From the NCBI GenBank assembly GCA_036261625.1, contig DATAKL010000034.1, positions 1-64,000 of the forward strand: a DNA stretch of 64,000 bases, given 5' to 3'. Of this stretch, positions 25,655-34,718 are shown in pieces. Below the pieces are notes generated by a model. It ran no database searches. It saw nothing but the letters and a program-made list of their open reading frames with translations, and was not told the DNA's origin. The position numbers were made by a program, and so were the translations under genes. Within the stretch, counting starts at the first letter, position 1. Each line of letters starts with the position of its first letter. Source of the DNA: JAAXKN01 sp036261625. GTDB taxonomy: Bacteria; Bacteroidota; Ignavibacteria; Ignavibacteriales; SURF-24.

Positions 25655-25691
25655 CTAAATTGTTTTCTACTTCCCCCGGGGGATGCGTAAA

Positions 25692-26291
25692 TTAAAAATT
25701 TCTAATATCAGTAAGCTCAGTTGTAATGGTAACATTGCGTCCCGCGAAATCATCGTTGAATAAGGATATGCCCTGACGGCTGAACTCTTTGATCAGTCCA
25801 ATCCCGTCTGCAAACCATAAGGTAAGCGTGTCCTGATCCTGGGAAAATGATCTTCTTAGGGTCTGATATGTTGTTCCGCTCACCGTTATTGTTTCCCTGG
25901 CAACTTCACTTTCTGCATACTGGTGCTTGAACATGGGAAAGTATCCTTCCGGGGGATTGTCTCCCAGGGAGTAAATTACGCCGGCGCTGTCCTTTATTCC
26001 AAAAAATGCACTCCATTGGGTGCTGTCGGCCAGTTTTCCCAGAAGAGCCTTAAAGCTTCCGCGCCTGAATGAGTAGCTGCCGACTTTCATGTCAAATAAT
26101 ACTAAGCTTGTGCCGTCCTGGCTCATGGCATTAGATTGGTATCTCCATATGCTGCCGTTATTAGTAGGGAAGTAATCGCCCGCAATAAGAGGATCTTCTT
26201 TGGGCTTTGTAGGCTCATCTTTGGAACATCCGGAAAAGAAAAAGAGAACTGCACTTAAAACAAATAGAATTCTGAAGGCGCTGGTCTTCAT
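25692..26291 (-). CDS. Lipoprotein of unknown function
   Basis: This 199-residue protein has a lipoprotein signal ending FFFSGCSKDEPTKP, a form very common in Bacteroidota. The mature part starts DYFPTNNGSIWRYQ, typical of a surface lipoprotein family with one beta-sandwich domain, and later has LWFADGIGLIKEFS (common in such DUFs). Ribosome site AAAGGG. Function unknown. Confidence 0.7.
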   Translation of the reverse strand: MKTSAFRILFVLSAVLFFFSGCSKDEPTKPKEDPLIAGDYFPTNNGSIWRYQSNAMSQDGTSLVLFDMKVGSYSFRRGSFKALLGKLADSTQWSAFFGIKDSAGVIYSLGDNPPEGYFPMFKHQYAESEVARETITVSGTTYQTLRRSFSQDQDTLTLWFADGIGLIKEFSRQGISLFNDDFAGRNVTITTELTDIRNF

Positions 26292-26548
26292 TTTATACCC
26301 TTTTATTTTTGTGAATTTGTGTGCGTTTCGGGGTACAATTTATAAGAATATAAATTAATGAGGGAAATTATGGAAAATCGGACGGGAATGTCAAGTAATT
26401 TACGGGTAATCAGGCTGTTTTTTGCCTTTACGGCTGAAAAACGCACTTTATTGTGAAACGAGATTAAAATATCGGCGATTTAAATTGCTTTTACCCCGGA
26501 TACTTTATAATTTTGAACATGTAATTTTTTAAAACGAGAGGAGGAATA

Positions 26549-27844
26549 ATGACTACAATTGTTGATGTAATCGGAAGGGAAATACTGGATTCCAGAGGCA
26601 ACCCTACCCTGGAAGTTGAAGTTGAACTTGAATCAGGCGTTGTAGGCCGTGCTGCTGTTCCTAGCGGCGCTTCTACAGGCGAACACGAAGCTGTTGAATT
26701 AAGAGACGGTGATAAATCACGCTATATGGGTAAGGGTGTTCTTAAGGCTGTTGAGAACGTTAATGACAAAATTGCTGATGAAATTATAGAATTTGATGCT
26801 CTCGATCAGGTCGGTATCGACCAGTTCTTAATCGAACTCGACGGCACCCCGAATAAATCTGTCCTGGGAGCAAACGCAATCCTTGGCGTTTCAATGGCAT
26901 GCGCTAAGGCTTCTGCTGCAGCACTGGGACTTCCTTTGTACAGATACTTAGGCGGCGTTAACGCACGCACTCTGCCTGTTCCTATGATGAACATCTTAAA
27001 CGGCGGAAAGCACGCAGATAACAACGTCGATTTCCAGGAATTCATGATCATGCCTGCCGGCGCCCCGAACTTTGCCGAGGCACTCAGAATGGGTACTGAA
27101 ACTTTCCATTCACTCAAGTCAGTGCTCAACAAGAAAGGCTACAACACTGCAGTGGGCGATGAAGGCGGATTTGCTCCAAACCTTAAGTCAAACGACGAGG
27201 CTTTGGAAGTAATTCTTGAAGCTATTACCAAAGCGGGCTACAAACCTGGCGTTGATATATTCCTGGCACTGGACGTCGCTTCAAGCGAAATGTTCCAGAA
27301 GGAAAACAGCAAGTACCAGTTCTTCAAATCAGACAAATCTGAAAAAACAGCCGCCCAGATGGTTGACTTCTATGCTAACTGGGTGCGCCAGTATCCTATA
27401 GTTTCAATTGAAGACGGCCTTGATGAAAACGACTGGGAAGGCTGGTCAATGCTTACCGAAGCACTCGGCAACAAGATCCAGCTCGTTGGCGACGATCTTT
27501 TTGTTACCAATACCGAACGCCTCGAAATGGGCATAGAAAAAGGTATCGCTAACTCAATCCTTATTAAGGTTAACCAGATCGGTACTCTTACTGAAACTTT
27601 GGACGCTATCGAAATGGCTAAGAGAGCAGGCTATACAACTGTTATCAGCCACCGTTCAGGCGAAACTGAAGATACTACAATTGCCGACATAGCTGTTGCT
27701 ACAAATGCCGGACAGATTAAGACAGGTTCTGCAAGCCGTACAGACAGAATTGCAAAGTACAACCAGCTCTTAAGAATTGAAGAGGACCTGGATACTACTT
27801 CAATATTCCTCGGCCTTGCAGCCGTTAACTGCGTTGTTGAATAG
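26549..27844 (+). CDS. eno: Enolase
   Basis: This 431-residue, full-length glycolytic enzyme converts 2-phosphoglycerate to phosphoenolpyruvate and is cytoplasmic. Motifs are SRGNPTLEVEV, SGASTGEHEAVELRDGD (loop closing on substrate), GDEGGFAPN, LALDVASSE, SIEDGLDENDW, VGDDLFVTN (Mg ligands), ILIKVNQIGTLTE (catalytic Lys) and SHRSGETED. ATG follows a strong AGGAGG site. Monocistronic with its own terminator. Confidence 0.98.
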   Translation: MTTIVDVIGREILDSRGNPTLEVEVELESGVVGRAAVPSGASTGEHEAVELRDGDKSRYMGKGVLKAVENVNDKIADEIIEFDALDQVGIDQFLIELDGTPNKSVLGANAILGVSMACAKASAAALGLPLYRYLGGVNARTLPVPMMNILNGGKHADNNVDFQEFMIMPAGAPNFAEALRMGTETFHSLKSVLNKKGYNTAVGDEGGFAPNLKSNDEALEVILEAITKAGYKPGVDIFLALDVASSEMFQKENSKYQFFKSDKSEKTAAQMVDFYANWVRQYPIVSIEDGLDENDWEGWSMLTEALGNKIQLVGDDLFVTNTERLEMGIEKGIANSILIKVNQIGTLTETLDAIEMAKRAGYTTVISHRSGETEDTTIADIAVATNAGQIKTGSASRTDRIAKYNQLLRIEEDLDTTSIFLGLAAVNCVVE

Positions 27845-27870
27845 TTAACTTTATATATGTTCTTTTACGG

Positions 27871-27896
27871 GCGCCTGAGCAATCAGGCGCTTTTTT
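27871..27896 (+). terminator. Rho-independent terminator of eno
   Basis: GCGCCTGA pairs with TCAGGCGC around GCAA, followed by six T. Confidence 0.95.
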
Positions 27897-27983
27897 GTCT
27901 GTGGATAAATTGGCTGAAACTGAAGTCTAATTCCCCCGGCTTCTTTGTCCAAATTAATTATTTTATAATAATCAGGGGTCGCT

Positions 27984-29363
27984 ATGCCAGAGAGTGTTCT
28001 TCAAAGCTGCAATAATCTGATCAAAAAAAATAATATCGAGATCATCGACTTAAAAACCATCGACTTATCGGGACGTCTGCACCACATTTCACTTCCTTTT
28101 TATCCGGGACTTTTAACTAAACTTATGGCTGAAGGCGTCGGCTTCGACGGCTCAAGCTTCGGCTTCAGCAAGGTGGAAAACAGCGATATGATCATGATTC
28201 CGGACCTTGAAACCGCTGTTATCGATCCTTTCAGGGAAGCCCCGACTTTAAGCTTTTATTCACATATAGTCTTAACCGACGGCAAACGCACCCCGTTTTC
28301 TCAGGACGGGCGTTTCCTGGCAAAGAAAGCTGAAAAGCTCCTCAAGGAAATTACAGGCGCCGACAAATCGCTCTGGGGTCCTGAGTTTGAATTTTACATC
28401 TTCTCAAAAGTTGAATACGATACGCGCACTTCTTCTTCATTCTACAGGGTGGAGCATGCAGAGGAATTTTATAAAAGGGCTTATCATGCAGCCAACCCGT
28501 TCGATGTTTACGACGACTTCCGCGACGAGGCTTCAAAACTTCTCCAGAAGTTCGGAATAAAAGTTAAATACCATCACCACGAGGCCGGCGAACGCGGCCA
28601 GCAGGAAATTGAAACTTATTTCCACGACCTGCTTTCAACGGGCGATCACATCGTTACCAGCAAATACGTGCTTTTTAACCTCGCACGGCAGAAGGACCTT
28701 TTTATTACATTTATGCCGAAGCCTATGTACCAGCAGGCAGGTAACGGCATGCACCTGCACATGTTCCTGACCAAAAACGGGAAGAACGCTTTCTATAAGA
28801 AAGGGGAATACGGAAATATTAACGAGCTTGGACGCTTCTTTATAGGCGGCATGCTTAAACACGGTCCCGCTCTTTCGGCCTTTACAAACCCGAGCACAAA
28901 TTCTTACAAGCGCCTCGTGCCCGGCTTTGAGGCTCCCGTGGCACTTACATACGGACAGGGCAACCGCGCCGGTGCAATCAGAATTCCGAAGTATGTTACC
29001 AATCCCGAGGAAACCCGTTTTGAATACCGTCCACCCGACGCCACTGCAAATCCGTACCTATGCATTACGGCAATGCTGCTTGCGGGACTTGACGGCGTTG
29101 TAAACAAAATAGACCCTGTTAAGGAAGGCTACGGTCCTTACGACAAGAATATTGATGAGCACTGCAAGGACAGCATACATTTCCTCCCGAGGAATTTGTC
29201 TGAAGCCCTCGACGCTCTCGACGCCGATAATGAATTCTTAAAACGCGGGAACATCTTTACCGATGAACTTCTTCAGCAGTGGGTAAAACTGAAACAGGAG
29301 GAGATCAAGGCCATTGGCACAATGCCGCATCCTTTTGAATATAAGATGTACTTCAGTCTGTAG
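27984..29363 (+). CDS. glnA: Glutamine synthetase
   Basis: This 459-residue type I glutamine synthetase makes glutamine from glutamate, ammonia and ATP. Motifs are FDGSSFGF, LWGPEFEFYIF, HHHEAGERGQQEI (metal ligands), GNGMHLHMFL, NPSTNSYKRLVPG and GNRAGAIRIP. The C-terminal motif around the adenylylation Tyr of proteobacterial enzymes is not seen, and the length is like the shorter GSI-alpha/archaeal-like forms. AGGGG ribosome site. It follows eno on the same strand but behind a terminator. Confidence 0.95.
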   Translation: MPESVLQSCNNLIKKNNIEIIDLKTIDLSGRLHHISLPFYPGLLTKLMAEGVGFDGSSFGFSKVENSDMIMIPDLETAVIDPFREAPTLSFYSHIVLTDGKRTPFSQDGRFLAKKAEKLLKEITGADKSLWGPEFEFYIFSKVEYDTRTSSSFYRVEHAEEFYKRAYHAANPFDVYDDFRDEASKLLQKFGIKVKYHHHEAGERGQQEIETYFHDLLSTGDHIVTSKYVLFNLARQKDLFITFMPKPMYQQAGNGMHLHMFLTKNGKNAFYKKGEYGNINELGRFFIGGMLKHGPALSAFTNPSTNSYKRLVPGFEAPVALTYGQGNRAGAIRIPKYVTNPEETRFEYRPPDATANPYLCITAMLLAGLDGVVNKIDPVKEGYGPYDKNIDEHCKDSIHFLPRNLSEALDALDADNEFLKRGNIFTDELLQQWVKLKQEEIKAIGTMPHPFEYKMYFSL

Positions 29364-29412
29364 GTAAAGGTAAAGTAAGAGACAGGTTGAGGTTAAGGCT
29401 AAGGTTTAGTAA

Positions 29413-29450
29413 ATTAGCGGGCCGGAGTTTTATTTATCCGGCCCGCTAAT
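29413..29450 (+). terminator. Long hairpin after glnA
   Basis: ATTAGCGGGCCGGA pairs with TCCGGCCCGCTAAT around a short loop. No clean T run follows, but its position 50 bases past the stop suggests transcript termination or 3' protection. Confidence 0.7.
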
Positions 29451-29485
29451 TCATAATTCAAAATTCATAATTCATAATTATCCAC

Positions 29486-30376
29486 ATGTCTTACACAGGC
29501 GAGCTTAGTGCTCTAATAACTGCCGTACTATGGTCGTTTACCTCAATATTCTTTTCCGAAGCCTCCATTCGTGCAGGATCTTTCCAGGTTAATATAACAA
29601 GGCTTTTACTTGCAGCAGTATTCCTTATTGCAACAATTGCCATTATGGGGCTTTCGCTCATGCTCTCAGGCCAGCAGCTGTTCTATCTTGCAGTAAGCGG
29701 GCTCATCGGGCTCATATTCGGCGACACATATTTATTCAAGGCTTATCAGCATATAGGGGCGCGTTTAAGCCAGCTTCTTATGGCCTCCTCACCTGCAATG
29801 ACTGCAATAATGGCTTACTTTTTTTTAGGCGAAGGGTTCTCCCTCTGGGGTATTGCAGGAATACTTGTTACGCTCACCGGGATTTCAATGGTTGTAATGG
29901 AAAAAAATGAGCTTCCGGCGGCAAAATATAAAATCAGCAGGATCGGCATTTTCTACGGCATCATGGGGGCTCTGGGGCAGGCGGCAGGACTTATATTTGC
30001 GAAGCTTGCATTTCAGCAGGGTGATATAAACGGTTTTGTTGCCACATTCATCAGGATATTTGCTTCGGTCCTTGTTATACTTCCGGCAGGAATTATATTT
30101 AAGCGCTACAAAAATCCTGTCCGCGTATTTTCGGCAGACAAGAAGGCTCTGGCATATACAACTGCGGGATCTATTCTGGGGCCATATCTCGGCATTACAT
30201 TCAGCCTTATTGCCATTTCCAAAACTAATGCCGGAATAGCTTCAACCATAATGTCCACTTCGCCTATTATTATGCTTCCAATGATAAGGTATATGTACAA
30301 GGAGAAGCTTTCATGGAAGTCTATCGTAGGGGCATTCATTGCCGTTGCGGGAGTGGCGATACTTTTCCTGCGATGA
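29486..30376 (+). CDS. EamA-family (DMT) transporter
   Basis: This 296-residue inner-membrane protein has ten hydrophobic helices in two EamA repeats (residues about 8-138 and 153-293). Each repeat ends in a G-A--I--G(V/I) pattern (ILVTLTGISMVVME and AFIAVAGVAILFL). It is a likely exporter of metabolites or drugs. The GDTYLFKAYQHIGARLSQLL segment is typical. The substrate cannot be predicted. The start ATG lacks a strong ribosome site. Confidence 0.85.
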   Translation: MSYTGELSALITAVLWSFTSIFFSEASIRAGSFQVNITRLLLAAVFLIATIAIMGLSLMLSGQQLFYLAVSGLIGLIFGDTYLFKAYQHIGARLSQLLMASSPAMTAIMAYFFLGEGFSLWGIAGILVTLTGISMVVMEKNELPAAKYKISRIGIFYGIMGALGQAAGLIFAKLAFQQGDINGFVATFIRIFASVLVILPAGIIFKRYKNPVRVFSADKKALAYTTAGSILGPYLGITFSLIAISKTNAGIASTIMSTSPIIMLPMIRYMYKEKLSWKSIVGAFIAVAGVAILFLR

Positions 30377-30433
30377 AAGGGTTCAAGGTTCGAAGTTCAA
30401 CGTTTCGTCAAGCATTATAAATTACATTTCCCC

Positions 30434-30986
30434 TGAATAGCCACGAGCTTTAGCTCGTGGACCACGGAATCCCCCTCATTTGGGCTTTAGCCCCCGATTT
30501 TCACAAGGAGGATCTGGGGCTAAAGCCCGAATATTTTTTTGCTCCTATTCCACGGCCTGAAGGCCGTGGCTATTCATCTGAGAAAAGCCGGCTAAAGCCG
30601 GTTTCAATTGAATAGCCGCGAGCTTCAGCTCATGGTGAATGATCTTTCCCCTGAATAGCCACGAGCTTTAGCTCGTGGTTGCGCGATTCCCCTCCCGTTC
30701 GGGCTTTAGCCCCGGATTCCGGGTTATTTGATTCATTAGTCCACGACCTGAAGGTCGTGGCTATTCATCTGGGAAAAGCCGGCTAAAGCCGGTTTCAATT
30801 GAATAGCCGCGAGCTTCAGCTCATGGTGAATGATCTTTCCCCTGAATAGCCACGAGCTTTAGCTCGTGGTTGCGCGATTCCCCTCCCGTTCGGGCTTTAG
30901 CCCCAGATTTTCGGAAGGAGGATCTGTGGCTAAAGCCACGGTTTTTTTGATTCATTTGTCCACGGCCTGAAGGTCGTGGCTATTCA
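30434..30986. repeat. Block of three palindromic intergenic repeats
   Basis: Three elements lie at 30434-30576, 30652-30767 and 30842-30986. Each starts TGAATAGCCACGAGCTT and ends near AAGG(C/T)CGTGGCTATTCA, so the ends can pair. The inner part has a second palindrome around GGGCTTTAGCCC. Elements 2 and 3 follow nearly identical linkers (from 30578 and 30769), giving a 191-base tandem unit. Similar elements occur at 58399-58543 and 61143-61286. They are probably a REP/MITE-like family that also acts as transcript ends. They fill most of the 633-base gap. Confidence 0.9.
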
Positions 30987-31009
30987 TAGAAAGTGTCCTA
31001 ACCAAGAAA

Positions 31010-32257
31010 TCAATTTTTGAATATGCTTAAATCGGGCTTGTGTTTTCTTGGCCTGGAGAGCTCGTAATTGTAAATTACTTTCCCAAGATTTTTTAAGAAC
31101 GGCAGACCAGTCTGATCATACTCATATTTATCATCATTAAAGATCTCGTCGTTATTCACATAAATAACAGCCGTTACAAAAAATTCCACCTTTTTGTCAA
31201 AATCCACAATGTAGGCATTGTCTGTCAGGTATCCATAGGCAAGACCGATCTTGTTGAATATGCGTATGTTTGACGGGATTGTGTCTTTTATCCCTCCATA
31301 CATCAGGAACTTCACATTTGCATCAGGGTATTCTTTCGGGTCGTATTTCGGGTAATCGCTTTCCCTGGCCAGCATCGACATATATTTGTATAAGAATTTG
31401 TAATCGTCACCAGTCAGATTAAATCTCTCTTCCTTAGGGAAACTTTCAGGGAAAATTATCCTTTTCAATATGCCCTGCAGACTCTCAACTGATATATAAT
31501 TATTATAGGTAAAGTCCTTTGGTTCATTAACCAGTTTGCCGTTGCCGTCGATGTACCCGTTTCCCCGGGAAAGGGTGGGGAGATCATTTCTGTACTCAAC
31601 GGGATTGACCTGTGCTTCCTGATGGTAGAAAATTTTGTCTCCATCGTAGAAAGTAAACGGGTTGGTGTGCCTGTTTTCCTCATTTGAAAGGGCAACAGAA
31701 ACCCTGTGCTGGAGCTTTACGTCTTTAAGGCCGCGTTTCCAGAGCTCTTCATTGAGATACTTTTGTCCCAGGAATTCATAAGTCCTGTTGAAGGCGTCAT
31801 TATCGCTTGCCAGGAAGATCTTTTTAACATAATGAGCAATTGAAGGGAGGCTGTCCTTTGAGCTCAGGTCCAAAAGAACGCGCGTCTGTCCTGAATATGC
31901 GCTGTCAATTCGAAGACGGGTATACTTATCAAGTCCTTTTATATTAAGTTCGTTAAGCTTCTGGAGCGAGAGCACGGCTCCTGCTATTTTGACTGAGCTT
32001 GCAGGATAGAAGTAATTATTCTTATTAACATTGTATTTATATGTTGTGAAGTGTGGTCTGTTTTTCCTGTTGCGGTCGACCTGTGTATAAAGGATCTGGA
32101 CCTGGTATTTGGAAGGGTTTTGTGCCACTTCGGGGAACAGGCTGCTGTTTGCTTTTAGAAGACTGTCCAGCAGTGCCGGATTATTCTGAGCGGAAGCTGC
32201 TGCCTGGAAAAGAAAAATAAATAATAAAGCAGCGGAAAAGTATCTTTTCATAGTCAT
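31010..32257 (-). CDS. Class A beta-lactamase-like serine hydrolase, exported
   Basis: This 415-residue protein has a signal peptide (ending AAASAQ). Active-site motifs in order are PASSVKIA (SxxK with nucleophilic Ser, about residue 87), ASDNDAFN (SDN loop) and FNKIGLAYG (KxG). Overall this is the Beta-lactamase2/PF13354 layout, but longer than true class A enzymes (about 290) because of an insertion around residues 195-260. No clear Glu166-type omega-loop motif is seen, so it may be a carboxypeptidase-like or esterase enzyme rather than an antibiotic resistance enzyme. ATGs at 32257 and 32251 are both possible. Confidence 0.78.
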   Translation of the reverse strand: MTMKRYFSAALLFIFLFQAAASAQNNPALLDSLLKANSSLFPEVAQNPSKYQVQILYTQVDRNRKNRPHFTTYKYNVNKNNYFYPASSVKIAGAVLSLQKLNELNIKGLDKYTRLRIDSAYSGQTRVLLDLSSKDSLPSIAHYVKKIFLASDNDAFNRTYEFLGQKYLNEELWKRGLKDVKLQHRVSVALSNEENRHTNPFTFYDGDKIFYHQEAQVNPVEYRNDLPTLSRGNGYIDGNGKLVNEPKDFTYNNYISVESLQGILKRIIFPESFPKEERFNLTGDDYKFLYKYMSMLARESDYPKYDPKEYPDANVKFLMYGGIKDTIPSNIRIFNKIGLAYGYLTDNAYIVDFDKKVEFFVTAVIYVNNDEIFNDDKYEYDQTGLPFLKNLGKVIYNYELSRPRKHKPDLSIFKN

Positions 32258-32334
32258 GTGTCGTTTTGATAGTAAAAATTAATGTTAAAAACCGACATGA
32301 AAAATACTATTCCGCACTTTACGATCCAAGGGAT

Positions 32335-32847
32335 TTACCTGGCATCAAGCAGCTTTCTGTATGCAGTATAATCGCCGTGGCTAAAGCATACGAAGATGAC
32401 CTTCTCTATGGACGGGTCCTTCTCAAGGAACTCACTTACTTCTTTTATGGCTATTCTTGCAGCACGTTCAAAGGGGAAGCCGTAGACGCCTGTACTGATT
32501 GAAGGGAATGCTATAGTTTTGATATTGTTCCGCGCGGCAAGTTTAAGCGAGTTACGATAGCAGGAAGCTAGCAGCTGGTCCTCGTTAAAATCTCCCCCGC
32601 GCCAGACAGGTCCCACGGCATGAATGACATATTCAGCCGGAAGTTTATATCCCTTTGTAATTTTAGCCTCTCCGGTCAGGCATCCGCCTAAAGTCCGGCA
32701 TTCCTCTTTAAGTTCGGGACCCGCGGCGCGGTGTATTGCGCCGTCTACGCCACCGCCGCCCAGGAGGGTTGTATTAGCGGCATTAACAATTGCATCCACC
32801 TGAAGCTGTGTTATGTCGCCTTCTTCAACTGTCATTTTGTCTGTCAT
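32335..32847 (-). CDS. Macrodomain protein (O-acetyl-ADP-ribose deacetylase type)
   Basis: This 170-residue single macrodomain of the MacroD/YmdB type hydrolyses ADP-ribose derivatives. Motifs are VDAIVNAANTTLLGGGGVDGAIH (catalytic Asn and Asp), VIHAVGPVW and PSISTGVYGFP. AGGAG ribosome site before the ATG at 32847. It stands alone. Confidence 0.92.
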   Translation of the reverse strand: MTDKMTVEEGDITQLQVDAIVNAANTTLLGGGGVDGAIHRAAGPELKEECRTLGGCLTGEAKITKGYKLPAEYVIHAVGPVWRGGDFNEDQLLASCYRNSLKLAARNNIKTIAFPSISTGVYGFPFERAARIAIKEVSEFLEKDPSIEKVIFVCFSHGDYTAYRKLLDAR

Positions 32848-33002
32848 TTTGTCTCCTGAAAAACAATTTTCCGTAAAAATTTCACCTCATGTAAATTACA
32901 AAAATAAGTATTTCCGAATCCAGTCTCCCGGGCTTCGGAGATTCATTTATGTTGAATTTTAAAGGACTGGAGTGTGAAATGGTGGAAAAATCAGCAAAAT
33001 AG

Positions 33003-33028
33003 TGTTGAAAGTGTTTATAATTTCAACA
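33003..33028. promoter_or_regulatory. Inverted repeat, possible activator site 1
   Basis: TGTTGAAA (33003-33010) and TTTCAACA (33021-33028) form an inverted repeat about 220 bases before a sigma54-like promoter. It shares the TGTTGAA half-site with the palindrome at 33110. The 435-base gap 32848-33282 holds mainly such symmetric elements, including arms TTCTCATAAA/TTTATGAGAA at 33167-33203. Confidence 0.5.
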
Positions 33029-33109
33029 AAGGGCTGTAGAAAAATTAAACACCTCTATTATGCCCCATATAGAGCGGAAACGCGGTTTCTTTCTTTTTTG
33101 TGAAAAATG

Positions 33110-33126
33110 TGTTGAATTCTTCAACA
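33110..33126. promoter_or_regulatory. Perfect palindrome, possible activator site 2
   Basis: TGTTGAATTCTTCAACA is a 17-base palindrome with TGTTGAA half-sites around a three-base centre, about 115 bases upstream of the sigma54-like element. That is the usual place for an NtrC-type enhancer. The sigma54-dependent regulator encoded at 38974 is the obvious candidate (inference). Confidence 0.55.
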
Positions 33127-33225
33127 AAACGCTTTGAAGCGTAGTTAATACGAGGTGCTTTTAAAATTCTCATAAAGCATTAAAAAATAAGCATTTATGA
33201 GAACGCCTGAGGCTTTGTTGTGAAG

Positions 33226-33241
33226 TGGTATGTATTTTGTT
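33226..33241 (+). promoter_or_regulatory. Sigma54-like (-24/-12) promoter candidate
   Basis: TGGTATGTATTTTGTT matches the consensus TGGCACG-N4-TTGCW at all but three positions (C to T changes, including the -12 C). A start point near 33251 would give a short leader with the GAGG site at 33272-33275 before the ATG at 33283. Confidence 0.45.
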
Positions 33242-33282
33242 GTATAGTTTATATACAAAAAACAACATAATGAGGAAAAATC

Positions 33283-33945
33283 ATGGTAGCATTATTTGTA
33301 TTACTAACTTTTGCTTTGTTTGTCGTGATTGACATCTTCGTTCTTAAAGCACAGAAGAAAAGTCATCCCGCATTCGAAAAAACTCCGGGCGCTGTTTTCA
33401 ACAAAAGCAGCATCGCATTTCCAAACCAGGTTTATGTATCAAATGGGCATACCTGGGCACAGCAGCTTCAGGACGGGACAGTTAAGGTAGGGGTTGATGA
33501 TTTTGCTCTGAAGGCTCTGGGCAGATTATCCGTAACCCGTATTGCTTCCGAACTGACAAAGGTGAAGCAGGGAGACGTGATCCTTGAAGGCACCTGCAGC
33601 AACAATTCATTTAAGTTCAGAAGCCCTGTAGAAGGTACAGTAAAGCTTGTTAATGAATCGATTCTTAACAGGACTCTTAGTGAACCTTTTACAAACGGCT
33701 GGGGACTCATAATCACACCGAGCAACTGGGAAGCCAGCCGCAAGGCGCTCAAAACCGGCGAATCTCTTTCGGCATGGCTGAAAGAGGAATTCAGAAGGCT
33801 GAGGGATTTTATTGAAATGAGTACCGTAAAGCCCGAGCTGGTAGGCGTTACAATGCACGACGGCGGCAACATAGTTGAAGGTGCAATCTCCAACATCAGC
33901 AAAGAGGGTCTGAAGAATTTTGAAAATGAATTTTTAACTTTTTAA
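33283..33945 (+). CDS. Membrane-anchored H-protein-like (lipoyl-fold) protein lacking the lipoyl lysine
   Basis: This 220-residue protein has one N-terminal membrane helix (residues 1-21), followed by a glycine-cleavage-H-like domain (about 40-165): NGHTWAQ (H-protein HEWA position), VKVGVDDFALKALG and EGTCSNNSFKFRSPVEGTV. In true H proteins the last block carries ESVKAxxDLYSPVxG with the lipoylated Lys; here the aligned residue is Asn 107. It is therefore probably a structural or redox-partner domain rather than a lipoyl carrier. It is the first gene of an operon with ferredoxin, NrfD, a second H-like protein and a tetraheme cytochrome. Confidence 0.75.
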   Translation: MVALFVLLTFALFVVIDIFVLKAQKKSHPAFEKTPGAVFNKSSIAFPNQVYVSNGHTWAQQLQDGTVKVGVDDFALKALGRLSVTRIASELTKVKQGDVILEGTCSNNSFKFRSPVEGTVKLVNESILNRTLSEPFTNGWGLIITPSNWEASRKALKTGESLSAWLKEEFRRLRDFIEMSTVKPELVGVTMHDGGNIVEGAISNISKEGLKNFENEFLTF

Positions 33946-33957
33946 TTGAGGATCACC

Positions 33958-34716
33958 ATGGTAAAACAAAAAGGCATTTTGTATGATTCTACTATGTGCG
34001 TTGGCTGCGGAGAATGCTACAACGCATGCAAAGCTCAGAATAAACTTGCCAAAACAAATTCCGATCCACTGAGAGATCACCTTTCAGCAGAGACATATAC
34101 TGTTGTTGAACAGTATGACGATAAATATACCAGAAAAATGTGCATGCACTGCCAGAGCCCCACATGTGCTTCTGTTTGTCCGGTTGGTGCAATTGTTAAA
34201 ACTGAGCTGGGTCCTGTTACTTACGATCCGAATAAATGCCTCGGCTGCCGCTACTGTATGCAGGCCTGCCCGCACAGAATTCCGCGTTACGAGTGGAGCA
34301 GCAGAGATCCCCGCATCAGAAAGTGCATCATGTGCTACGACAGGGTTAAAAACGGACAGCCGACAGCCTGCTCTGAGGCGTGCCCCACCGGAGCTACACT
34401 CTTCGGAGACCTGGATGATCTGAAGGCAGAGGCCAAGAGGAGGCTTAAAGAAAATCCTGATACATACTATCAGCACATCTATGGCCTTGAAGAAGCAGGC
34501 GGAAGCAACGTGCTTATTCTTGCATCTGTTCCTTTTGAAAAGCTTGGCTTTGCCGCAAATCTTCCAAAGGAAGCTCTGCCGAACTATACAGGACGTGTGC
34601 TTGAAAAGCTTCCCGGAGTAGTTGGCGTTGGCGCCGCATTCTTAACAGGTATGTACTGGCTGACAGACAGAAAGAATAAAATTGCAAAAGAAAAACAGCA
34701 GGAAGGGAAAAAATAA
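33958..34716 (+). CDS. HybA/DmsB-like ferredoxin subunit (four 4Fe-4S motifs)
   Basis: This 252-residue electron-transfer subunit has four cysteine clusters in order: CVGCGECYNAC, CMHCQSPTCASVCP, CLGCRYCMQACP, and CIMC followed by CSEACP. This is the DmsB/HybA/NrfC arrangement. A C-terminal hydrophobic helix (GVVGVGAAFLTGMYWL) anchors it as in HybA; no Tat signal is seen, so the side of the membrane is uncertain. ATG at 33958 with GAGG upstream (a TTG at 33946 is the ORF limit). The next gene is its NrfD-type partner, two bases away. Confidence 0.88.
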   Translation: MVKQKGILYDSTMCVGCGECYNACKAQNKLAKTNSDPLRDHLSAETYTVVEQYDDKYTRKMCMHCQSPTCASVCPVGAIVKTELGPVTYDPNKCLGCRYCMQACPHRIPRYEWSSRDPRIRKCIMCYDRVKNGQPTACSEACPTGATLFGDLDDLKAEAKRRLKENPDTYYQHIYGLEEAGGSNVLILASVPFEKLGFAANLPKEALPNYTGRVLEKLPGVVGVGAAFLTGMYWLTDRKNKIAKEKQQEGKK

Positions 34717-34718
34717 TC

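Noticed and set aside
30434..30986. CRISPR-like array of repeated units
   Set aside because: Units are over 110 bases, palindromic at both ends and separated by near-identical linkers rather than unique spacers; no cas genes are in the window.
33283..33945. True glycine cleavage H protein
   Set aside because: It has a membrane helix, lacks the lipoyl Lys and sits with respiratory genes; no gcvT or gcvP is nearby.
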